From: STD1-204 sp041649895 | Lineage (GTDB): Bacteria > Patescibacteriota > Minisyncoccia > Minisyncoccales > Minisyncoccaceae | Reading direction: 5' to 3' | Length of the DNA: 5,470 nucleotides | Assembly: GCA_041649895.1 (NCBI GenBank) | Contig: JBAZMG010000061.1 | Coordinates: forward strand, 1 to 5,470 | Shown here: positions 1 through 4,469 of the stretch, piece after piece | Numbering within the stretch: the first letter of the stretch is position 1 | Layout of the letters: the number at the start of each line of letters is the position of its first letter | Made by a program: the position numbers and the translations under genes | The notes under the pieces: model-generated | The model's input: the letters and a program-made list of their open reading frames with translations, nothing else | Databases searched by the model: none | What the model was told of the DNA's origin: nothing

Positions 1-172
1 AAGATCTTCGCACATTACGCTCGTGTTGGATGAGATGAGGAATCCGGGCGGAAAGAAGAAAGGAAAGAAAGAGAAGATCGCGAAAGTTTCCGAGAAAATT
101 GAAAAACCGGAATTAAAAGAGAAAAAAACGAAGAAGACGGAAAAAGTAAAAGAGATTAAAAAAGGGAAATAA
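1..172 (+). CDS. rplV: 50S ribosomal protein uL22, C-terminal fragment
   Basis: This is the 3' end of the uL22 gene, cut by the window edge; complete codons run from base 2 to a TAA at 170-172, followed at once by a second in-frame TAA. The visible 56 residues begin RSSHITLVLDE, which matches the end of the conserved uL22 core (family pattern KRTSHITxVL). uL22 is a large-subunit protein that binds 23S rRNA and lines the peptide exit tunnel. After the core comes a tail of about 45 residues, 19 of them lysine and 7 glutamate, with no hydrophobic segment. The E. coli protein ends near the core, so this is a lineage-specific extension that is probably disordered and RNA-binding (inference). Its position directly before rpsC, with an 8-base spacer, is the canonical S10-operon order. 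Identification is secure despite the truncation. Confidence 0.93.
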   Translation, partial: RSSHITLVLDEMRNPGGKKKGKKEKIAKVSEKIEKPELKEKKTKKTEKVKEIKKGK

Positions 173-180
173 TAAAAGCT

Positions 181-852
181 ATGAGTCATAAAGTTCACCC
201 AAAAATTTTCAGGATAAGAGGAATAGGCGACTGGTTGTCGCACGGATTTTACGGTTCGGTTCCCAAAAAATATTTGCAGGAAGATTATATCATCCGAAGC
301 TTTTTGACCAAGAAATTAAAGGAGAGCAGTGTTGAAAAGATCGAAATTGACAGGTTCAGCAACAAGACCACGGTTGTGATCAATTCCGCGAGGCCCGGTA
401 TCATTATCGGACGTGGCGGCGAAGGCGTGGAAAAATTAAGAGGCGAATTATTGAAGGAGATTTTCAAAAAGAATAAACTTGGGTTGAAAGAACTGAACGA
501 GGTCGCGAAAAAATTGAAATTGGAAATTAAAGAAGTTCCCAATCCCTGGGTCTCGGCCGAATTGGTCGGCCAATGGATCGCCCAAAAGATCGAAAAAAGA
601 ACTCCATTCAGAAAGACCGTAAAACAAGCTCTTGAAAAGGTAATGGCAAACAAAGGAGTAAAGGGCGCGAAAGTGGAAGTTTCCGGAAGATTGGATGGTG
701 TCCAGATCTCCAGAAAAGAGTGGCTGGAAAAAGGCAGGCTACCAAGGCAAACCATCAGGGCGGATATTGATTACGCGTTGGTGGAAGCTCGCTGCACTTA
801 CGGAACGATCGGAATAAAAGTTTGGATATACAAAGGAGATAAATTTGATTAG
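181..852 (+). CDS. rpsC: 30S ribosomal protein uS3
   Basis: Complete 223-residue uS3, a small-subunit head protein at the mRNA entry site that contributes to mRNA binding and unwinding. The N terminus (MSHKVHPKIFRIRGIGDW) carries the family's KVHP motif. A type II KH domain follows, with its GxxG loop as GRGG at residues 77-80 in ARPGIIIGRGGEGVEKL. The C-terminal domain is clear from KVEVSGRLDG (164-173), LRADIDY-like TIRADIDYA (191-199) and TYGTIGIKVWIYKG (206-219). Compared with E. coli uS3 recalled from memory, about 14 extra residues lie between EKLR (84-87) and the LEIKEV strand (114-119), and the C-terminal tail is short. The start is the ATG eight bases after rplV; no Shine-Dalgarno sequence precedes it. 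It ends in TAG, the only non-TAA stop in the window, with another in-frame TAG two codons on, just before a repeat element. Confidence 0.97.
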   Translation: MSHKVHPKIFRIRGIGDWLSHGFYGSVPKKYLQEDYIIRSFLTKKLKESSVEKIEIDRFSNKTTVVINSARPGIIIGRGGEGVEKLRGELLKEIFKKNKLGLKELNEVAKKLKLEIKEVPNPWVSAELVGQWIAQKIEKRTPFRKTVKQALEKVMANKGVKGAKVEVSGRLDGVQISRKEWLEKGRLPRQTIRADIDYALVEARCTYGTIGIKVWIYKGDKFD

Positions 853-856
853 AAAT

Positions 857-988
857 AGAATAAAGAATAAAGAAGCAAGAATAAAGAACAGAAAAGAGAA
901 TTAAAACGAAGAAATTATATCTTAATAAAAGCGGACGATAGTCCGCAACAAGATTCATAATTCTTGATTCTTAATTCATAATTCTAAT
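857..988 (+). repeat. 132-base structured intergenic repeat, copy 1
   Basis: This element fills most of the 153-base rpsC-rplP spacer and aligns without gaps to 1889-2020 at constant offset 1032, with 10 mismatches in 132 positions (about 92% identity by hand count). It has four parts: a purine-rich 5' arm of 7-base units of GAATAAA type (858-892), an AT-rich core around 909-930, a GC hairpin (931-946), and a pyrimidine-rich 3' arm of five 7-base ATTCNNN units (953-987). The 5' arm is about 78% complementary to the 3' arm, so the whole can fold as one long imperfect hairpin. No open reading frame, transposase or clear target-site duplication is seen. It could be a REP- or MITE-like dispersed repeat or a cis-acting RNA; two copies alone do not decide. 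Confidence 0.88.
931..946 (+). other. GC hairpin with GATA loop, repeat copy 1
   Basis: A perfect 6-base-pair stem, GCGGAC (931-936) and GTCCGC (941-946), closed by the tetraloop GATA. It is the only GC-rich island in an otherwise AT-rich spacer. The homologous hairpin in copy 2 differs at three positions, and all three keep the pairing. On the + strand no U-run follows at once, so it is not a standard terminator; on the - strand a TTTTATT run follows. Function unknown. Confidence 0.8.
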
Positions 989-1004
989 TTTTTTAAAAAA
1001 ATTA
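985..1004. repeat. 20-base perfect palindrome at the rplP start
   Basis: TAATTTTTTTAAAAAAATTA is its own reverse complement and ends one base before the rplP start codon. It overlaps the last bases of repeat copy 1, but copy 2 lacks it. As RNA it would be an all-A/U hairpin of limited stability beside the start codon; as DNA it is an A/T tract. It may simply be low-complexity sequence. Confidence 0.75.
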
Positions 1005-1005
1005 C

Positions 1006-1419
1006 ATGTTAGCCCCAAAGAAATTAAAACACAGGAAACAGCAAAAAGGCAGAGGTAGAAACAGGCTGTTTGAAGGACGAGGAACAAAAATAAATTTTGG
1101 CAGCTTTGGATTGAAAGCGACGGGAGCGAAATGGGTAACGAGCGCGCAGATAGAAGCTTGTCGAAGGGCTATCATCAGATATTTAAAGAAAGGAGGAAAA
1201 TTATGGGTAAGGATCTTCCCGGACAAAGTGATAACCAAAAAGGGACAAGAGGTTCCCATGGGAGGAGGTAAAGGATCTCCCGACCATTATGTCTGTCCGG
1301 TGAGGCCGGGAAGAGTGCTGTTTGAGCTTGAAGGAATTCCGGAAAAAGACGCGCGCGAAGCCTTTAGAAAGGCGGGCAGCAAATTGCCCCTAAAGACCAG
1401 ATTTATTAAAAAGCAATAA
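1006..1419 (+). CDS. rplP: 50S ribosomal protein uL16
   Basis: Complete 137-residue uL16, close to the usual length. It binds 23S rRNA between the peptidyl-transferase region and the 5S rRNA and helps position A-site tRNA. Visible family features are the N-terminal MLAPKKLKHRKQQKGR, FGSFGLKA (31-38), the IEACRRAI helix (49-56), KLWVRIFPDK (65-74), MGGGKG (85-90), PGRVLFELEG (101-110) and the C-terminal AREAFRKAGSKLPLKTRF. The residue that aligns with E. coli Arg81 (the site hydroxylated by the oxygenase YcfD) is proline here, P84, in VPMGGGKG. The start ATG matches the family N terminus; no Shine-Dalgarno precedes it and a 20-base AT palindrome abuts it. A long repeat-bearing spacer separates it from rpsC; rpmC follows after 8 bases. 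Confidence 0.97.
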   Translation: MLAPKKLKHRKQQKGRGRNRLFEGRGTKINFGSFGLKATGAKWVTSAQIEACRRAIIRYLKKGGKLWVRIFPDKVITKKGQEVPMGGGKGSPDHYVCPVRPGRVLFELEGIPEKDAREAFRKAGSKLPLKTRFIKKQ

Positions 1420-1427
1420 TCACAAAA

Positions 1428-1616
1428 ATGAAAAGCAAAGAATTAATAAAACAGAATACCGCTGAATTGAACAAGTTGCTTTTGGAAAAGAGGCAAAAGA
1501 TGCAAGCCACGCGTTTTAAGGCGTCTTCGGGTGGAATTAAGAACGTGAAAGAATTTAAAGAAAACAAAAAGGATATCGCGAGAATTTTAACCATATTAAA
1601 CAACGATAATGTTTAA
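1428..1616 (+). CDS. rpmC: 50S ribosomal protein uL29
   Basis: Complete 62-residue uL29, a small two-helix protein at the outer rim of the peptide exit tunnel, near the docking site for trigger factor and SRP in other bacteria. The first helix starts MKSKELIKQNTAELNKLLLEKR, matching the family's MKAKELR...EEL start, and the second ends in NKKDIARILTILN, matching the RRDIARIKTVL signature. The family LRFQ segment appears as TRFKA (28-32). It lies 8 bases after rplP and 28 bases before rpsQ, the canonical order. The start ATG follows an A-rich leader without Shine-Dalgarno. Confidence 0.95.
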   Translation: MKSKELIKQNTAELNKLLLEKRQKMQATRFKASSGGIKNVKEFKENKKDIARILTILNNDNV

Positions 1617-1636
1617 ACATTTAAATATTTAAATAT
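1609..1636. repeat. Overlapping AT palindromes, rpmC-rpsQ junction
   Basis: Three perfect palindromes overlap here: ATGTTTAAACAT (1609-1620, spanning the rpmC stop codon), ATTTAAATATTTAAAT (1619-1634) and ATATTTAAATAT (1625-1636). They share the TTTAAA core, spaced about 8-10 bases apart. The 28-base spacer has no other feature. The palindromes may be a simple-sequence by-product or a weak RNA or DNA structure; no function can be assigned. Confidence 0.6.
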
Positions 1637-1644
1637 AAAGAGAT

Positions 1645-1902
1645 ATGCCAAAACGAGAACTACAAGGAATAATAGTGTCGGATAAAATGCAGAAAACTGT
1701 GGTTGTTAAGGTTGAAAGAATCAAAGAGCATCCTTTATACAGGAGAAGATACAAGGTCCACAAAAAATACAAGGCCCATTTGGAAGATCAGGCTGACTAC
1801 AAGATAGGAGATAAGGTTATAATCAAGGAATCGAGGCCGATAAGCAAGGATAAAAAGTGGGAAGTGGCGGGAAAGATCAGTAAGGATCAGAATAAAGAAT
1901 AA
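1645..1902 (+). CDS. rpsQ: 30S ribosomal protein uS17
   Basis: Complete 85-residue uS17, an OB-fold primary-binding protein of the small-subunit body that contacts 16S rRNA helices early in assembly. Family motifs are plain: GIIVSDKMQKTVVVKVER (8-25), HPLYRRRYKVHKKYKAHLE (29-47), YKIGDKVIIKESRPIS (52-67) and KWEV (71-74). The start is the ATG giving MPKRELQG; a weak AAAGAG lies only two bases upstream, too close for a normal Shine-Dalgarno. The last residues, NKE and the TAA stop, are read from the first two GAATAAA units of repeat copy 2, so the C-terminal tip and stop codon seem to have been supplied or altered by the repeat (inference). The next gene, rplN, follows after a 125-base spacer. 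Confidence 0.96.
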   Translation: MPKRELQGIIVSDKMQKTVVVKVERIKEHPLYRRRYKVHKKYKAHLEDQADYKIGDKVIIKESRPISKDKKWEVAGKISKDQNKE

Positions 1903-2020
1903 AGAAGTAAGAATAAAGAATAGAAAAGAGAATCGAAACAAAGAAATTATATCTTAATAAAAGCGAATGATAGTTCGCAACAAGATTCATAATTCTTGAT
2001 TCATAATTCTTAATTCTAAT
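1889..2020 (+). repeat. 132-base structured intergenic repeat, copy 2
   Basis: Second copy of the element at 857-988, aligned without gaps. It begins inside rpsQ (its first 14 bases include the last codons and the stop) and ends 7 bases before the rplN start codon. The architecture is the same: GAATAAA-type 7-base units from 1890, an AT-rich core, a hairpin at 1963-1978, and five ATTCNNN units at 1985-2019. In the 3' arm the third and fourth units appear in swapped order relative to copy 1, which explains two of the ten mismatches. It occupies almost the whole rpsQ-rplN spacer. Confidence 0.88.
1963..1978 (+). other. GC hairpin with GATA loop, repeat copy 2
   Basis: GCGAAT (1963-1968) pairs with GTTCGC (1973-1978) around the same GATA loop as in copy 1: five Watson-Crick pairs and a closing U-G wobble. 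Compared with copy 1, the fourth pair has changed from G-C to A-U on both sides, and the sixth from C-G to U-G. On the opposite strand the sixth pair would be a C-A mismatch, so the + strand RNA is the better-paired form. Confidence 0.75.
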
Positions 2021-2027
2021 AATTTGT

Positions 2028-2399
2028 ATGATTCAAACAGAAACATTATTAACAGTAGCTGACAACTCGGGAGCAAAGACCGCGAAGTGCATCCGGATTT
2101 TGGGTGGCACACGAAGAAGGTACGCCTCTTTGGGCGACATTATTGTTGTCGCCGTAAAGACCGCCGAGCCGAGGAAAGGAGTGAAGAAGCACCAAGTGGT
2201 TCGCGGAGTTGTGATCAGACAAAGAAAGGAAGTAAGACGAAAAAATGGAACTTATATCCGTTTTGACGATAACGCGATAGTTATCCTTGAAGGAACCGGA
2301 AAAGAACCGAAGGGTACGAGAATATTGGGTCCCGTGGCGAGGGAAGTGAGAGAAAAAGGGTTTGAAAAGATATCAACTATGACAAAAGATTTGGTATAA
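2028..2399 (+). CDS. rplN: 50S ribosomal protein uL14
   Basis: Complete 123-residue uL14, exactly the usual bacterial length. It lies on the interface side of the large subunit, forms an intersubunit bridge with 16S rRNA and is the docking site of the silencing factor RsfS in other bacteria. Diagnostic stretches are MIQTETLLTVADNSGAK at the N terminus, CIRILGGTRRRYASLGDIIV (21-40), GVVIRQRKEVRRKNGTYIRF (60-79), DNAIVIL (81-87) and GTRILGPVAREVRE (96-109). The start is the ATG that gives the family's MIQ start; the leader is AT-rich repeat sequence without Shine-Dalgarno. It is the first gene of what is the spc operon in E. coli. If copy 2 of the repeat affects expression, rplN is its immediate downstream target (inference). 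Confidence 0.97.
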   Translation: MIQTETLLTVADNSGAKTAKCIRILGGTRRRYASLGDIIVVAVKTAEPRKGVKKHQVVRGVVIRQRKEVRRKNGTYIRFDDNAIVILEGTGKEPKGTRILGPVAREVREKGFEKISTMTKDLV

Positions 2400-2407
2400 A
2401 CAAAGAT

Positions 2408-2713
2408 ATGAAAATCAAAAAGAACGACCAAGTTTTAATAATATCCGGTGACGACAAGGGAAAAAAAGGAAAGGTTTTGAGATCTTTTGCAGCGCAGAAG
2501 AAGATTTTGGTTGAGGGAATCAATATCGCGAAAAAGCACGTCAAACCGAAAAAATCCGGACAAAAAGGACAGATCGCGAAAGTTCCCAACCCGATCGTTG
2601 TTTCCAAGGCGAAATTATTGTGCCCGAAATGCGGAAAGGCGGCGAGAGTCGGAGCGGAGACGGAGGGTGATAAGAAATTCCGAGTGTGCAAGAAATGCGG
2701 ACAGAGAATATAA
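2408..2713 (+). CDS. rplX: 50S ribosomal protein uL24, zinc-ribbon form
   Basis: Complete 101-residue uL24, an assembly-initiating protein that binds the 5' region of 23S rRNA. The N-terminal KOW motif is visible in MKIKKNDQVLIISGDDKGKKGKVLR (VLIISGDDKGKKG at 9-21). The middle has VEGINIAKKHVKP (35-47), the family's EGxNxxKKHxKP pattern, and HVKPKK is followed by GQIAKVPNPI-type sequence (54-63). The C terminus has two CxxC pairs, C72/C75 and C94/C97, typical of the zinc-binding version of bacterial uL24. It starts 8 bases after rplN with no Shine-Dalgarno. Length and motifs are ordinary for the family. Confidence 0.97.
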   Translation: MKIKKNDQVLIISGDDKGKKGKVLRSFAAQKKILVEGINIAKKHVKPKKSGQKGQIAKVPNPIVVSKAKLLCPKCGKAARVGAETEGDKKFRVCKKCGQRI

Positions 2714-2727
2714 CTTAAATTACGAGT

Positions 2728-3288
2728 ATGTTGTCAATCAAAGAAAAATACAATAAAAAAGCGATACCCGGACTGAAGGAAAAATTCGGATACAAAAATG
2801 TTATGGCGATTCCGAAAATTAAAAAAGTTGTCGTGAACATCGGTTTTGGGCGCGCGATGGGATCAAAGACAAAGGATGAGCAGAAGAAATACACCGATTA
2901 CATTATCAGTAATATCGGCCAAATCACCGGGCAAAGGCCGGTTTTGACGGCCGCGAGAAAATCAATTTCCAGCTTTAAGCTCAGGGAGGGCAGTTATGTC
3001 GGTGCCAAAGTGACTTTACGAGGTAAAAGAATGAATGACTTTTTGGAAAAATTGGTCAATATTGTTTTGCCCCGTTCGCGAGATTTTCGCGGTATCGGAT
3101 TGTCTTCCGTCGACCAATCGGGAAATCTGAATTTGGGAATAAAAGAGCACATTATTTTCCCGGAAATATCTCCGGAAAAATCAGTGATCATCTTGGGACT
3201 TCAGATTACCGTTGACACGGACGCGGACACAAAGGACGAGGGCTTGGAATTATTTCGATTGCTTGACTTTCCCTTGAAGAAAAGCTAA
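2728..3288 (+). CDS. rplE: 50S ribosomal protein uL5
   Basis: Complete 186-residue uL5, which with uL18 binds 5S rRNA in the central protuberance and contacts P-site tRNA and the small-subunit head. Family stretches include VMAIPKIKKVVVNIGFG (25-41), ITGQRPVLTAARKSI (66-80), GAKVTLRGKRM (92-102), LPRSRDFRGI (114-123), the GIKEHIIFPEI signature (137-147), GLQITVDT (157-164) and the terminal DFPLKKS. The segment at 45-57 (GSKTKDEQKKYTD) is slightly longer than in E. coli as recalled. The start ATG lies 14 bases after rplX. In E. coli this start is the S8 repressor target, but no comparable stem is visible here. Confidence 0.97.
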   Translation: MLSIKEKYNKKAIPGLKEKFGYKNVMAIPKIKKVVVNIGFGRAMGSKTKDEQKKYTDYIISNIGQITGQRPVLTAARKSISSFKLREGSYVGAKVTLRGKRMNDFLEKLVNIVLPRSRDFRGIGLSSVDQSGNLNLGIKEHIIFPEISPEKSVIILGLQITVDTDADTKDEGLELFRLLDFPLKKS

Positions 3289-3314
3289 GGTCAAAATATT
3301 ATTAACGGAAAAAT

Positions 3315-3500
3315 ATGCCAAAATTATCACAAATAGTAAAATCAGCGAAAAAACCGAAATATTCTTCAAGAATCGTGAGGAGATGTTTTAAGTGCGGAAG
3401 AAAAAGGGCATACATCAGAAAATTCGGACTGTGCAGAATTTGTTTTAGAGAAATGGCGAACAGGGGAGAATTACCCGGAATTAAAAAAAGCAGCTGGTAA
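3315..3500 (+). CDS. rpsN: 30S ribosomal protein uS14, zinc-binding type
   Basis: Complete 61-residue uS14 of the short, zinc-binding (C+) type, a small-subunit head protein that assembles late beside uS3 and uS10. Zinc ligands are Cys24, Cys27, Cys40 and Cys43 in RRCFKCGRKRAYIRKF and GLCRICFRE, the classic CxxC-x12-CxxC spacing. The C terminus, FREMANRGELPGIKKSSW, matches the family ending FRELAxxGxIPGVKKASW. The N terminus (MPKLSQIVKSAKKPKYSSR) is a little unusual beside the common MAKKSMIxKxxRxPKFxVR but keeps the length. A weak GGAA sits about five bases before the ATG. It lies between rplE and rpsH, the usual place. In some genomes this gene is named rpsZ. Confidence 0.96.
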   Translation: MPKLSQIVKSAKKPKYSSRIVRRCFKCGRKRAYIRKFGLCRICFREMANRGELPGIKKSSW

Positions 3501-3510
3501 ATATAAAATT

Positions 3511-3903
3511 ATGGATCCAATAGCAGATATGATCGCGATAATAAATAACGCCCAAGCAGTCGGCAAAAAGCAGATATCGGTTTTTCCTTACTCGAATTTT
3601 AAATTTGAAATTTTGGAATTATTGAAAAAGGAAGGATTTGTGGAGGATGTGCAAAAGAAAGGCAGGCTCGCGACAAAAAGGCTTATAGTTGATTTGAAGT
3701 ACGCCAGCGACGGGACTCCGGTGATCGCGAAAATAAGGAAAATATCAAAACAGGGACAGCGTATTTACGCGCCCTCCACGGAGTTGAAAAAAGTAAAATC
3801 AGGATATGGAATTTCGATAGTATCAACATCAAAAGGTTTGATGACCAACAAAGAAGCGAGAAAACAAAAAATAGGAGGAGAGGTGATTTGCGAACTCTGG
3901 TAA
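3511..3903 (+). CDS. rpsH: 30S ribosomal protein uS8
   Basis: Complete 130-residue uS8, a primary 16S rRNA-binding protein of the small-subunit platform; in E. coli it also represses the spc operon by binding mRNA near rplE. The N terminus MDPIADMIAIINNAQ matches the family's TDPIADMLTRIRNA, beginning one residue later. Further markers are ILELLKKEGFV (34-44), KIRKISKQGQRIY (74-86), GYGISIVSTSKGLMTNKEAR (98-117) and the terminal IGGEVICELW, equivalent to VGGEVLCYVW. The start follows a 10-base AT-rich spacer after rpsN. The GGEV codons create an AGGAGG at 3873-3878; this is coding sequence and too far from the rplF start to be its ribosome binding site. Confidence 0.97.
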   Translation: MDPIADMIAIINNAQAVGKKQISVFPYSNFKFEILELLKKEGFVEDVQKKGRLATKRLIVDLKYASDGTPVIAKIRKISKQGQRIYAPSTELKKVKSGYGISIVSTSKGLMTNKEARKQKIGGEVICELW

Positions 3904-3914
3904 TTTTAATCAAT

Positions 3915-4454
3915 ATGTCAAGAATAGGAAAAAAACCAATACAAATATTAGACGGAGTAGAGGTAAAGACCACCGGTAATTTGATCGAAGTAAAAGGACC
4001 GAAGGGTAATCTTTCGATGAAGATTTTGGATGAGATCGATTTTAAGATCGAAGGAAAAGAAATATTGCTGAATCCGAAAAAAGAAGACAAAAAGTCCAAT
4101 GCTTTTTGGGGACTGACAAGAACTTTGATCGCGAATATGATAGATGGAGTGACCAAAGGATTTGAGAAAAGGCTCGAGATCAACGGAGTCGGTTTCAAAG
4201 CGAGAGTGGAAGGAAAAGACTTGGTTTTGGACGTGGGATTCAGCCACCCGGTAAAAGTAAGCGCGCCCGACGGAATTCAATTCAATGTTGAAAAAAACGC
4301 GATCATTGTTACGGGAATCGACAAAGAATTGGTTGGACAGATCGCAGCGGGCATAAGACGGGTAAGGCCTCCGGAACCATATAAAGGAAAGGGTATTAAA
4401 TATTCATACGAAATAATAAAGAAAAAATTGGGTAAGAAAGCGGCCGGAGGTTAA
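3915..4454 (+). CDS. rplF: 50S ribosomal protein uL6
   Basis: Complete 179-residue uL6, which binds 23S rRNA near the sarcin-ricin loop at the factor-binding site. I chose the ATG at 3915 because it gives the family's MSRIGKKPI start. A TTG at 3888 would add nine residues (MRTLVILIN) that overlap rpsH and match nothing known in the family. The two duplicated domains are visible: IEVKGPKGNLSM (24-35) in the first, and LEINGVGFKARVEGKDLVLDVGFSHPV (87-113) in the second. The hallmark near the C terminus is RPPEPYKGKGIKY (151-163), matching the family signature RxPEPYKGKGIRY. Eleven bases separate it from rpsH and 15 from rplR. No Shine-Dalgarno lies at normal distance. Length is close to typical. 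Confidence 0.97.
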   Translation: MSRIGKKPIQILDGVEVKTTGNLIEVKGPKGNLSMKILDEIDFKIEGKEILLNPKKEDKKSNAFWGLTRTLIANMIDGVTKGFEKRLEINGVGFKARVEGKDLVLDVGFSHPVKVSAPDGIQFNVEKNAIIVTGIDKELVGQIAAGIRRVRPPEPYKGKGIKYSYEIIKKKLGKKAAGG

Positions 4455-4469
4455 TTTTAATTTGATCAT

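Noticed and set aside
755..958. - strand ORF rich in F, L and I over the end of rpsC and repeat copy 1, and the similar one at 1735-1941
   Set aside because: They are the opposite-strand reading of lysine-rich coding sequence and A/G-rich repeat arms; the hydrophobic protein is a composition effect with no family features.
931..990. The GC hairpins as intrinsic terminators of the operon
   Set aside because: On the + strand no U-run follows the stem directly (AACAAG follows), the stem is only 6 pairs, and essential co-transcribed genes lie downstream. On the - strand a TTTTATT follows the stem, but no - strand gene is supported nearby.
1191..1271. Out-of-frame 22-codon ORF inside rplP (ATG at 1203) preceded by a perfect AAGGAGG
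   Set aside because: The string encodes the lysine-glycine stretch KKGGK of uL16. The small peptide shows no recognisable features, and a nested gene here has no other support.
857..2020. The two repeats as a CRISPR or attachment-site pair
   Set aside because: The repeats are 132 bases long and are separated by three genes with no spacers or integrase, so neither arrangement fits.
1996..2024. Promoter in repeat copy 2 (TTGATT, 16 bases, AATAAT) ahead of rplN
   Set aside because: The -35 match is poor, AT-rich spacer DNA gives such hits by chance, and the predicted start would fall at about the rplN start codon. Copy 1 has no equivalent -10.
2700..2760. An E. coli-like uS8 autoregulatory site at the rplX-rplE junction
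   Set aside because: The spacer is 14 bases of AT-rich sequence and I see no stem with an internal loop resembling 16S helix 21.
3874..3914. A TTG start for rplF at 3888 with an apparent Shine-Dalgarno (AGGAGG at 3873-3878)
   Set aside because: The AGGAGG encodes the conserved GGEV of uS8, the added MRTLVILIN does not belong to uL6, and the ATG at 3915 gives the exact family start MSRIGKKPI.
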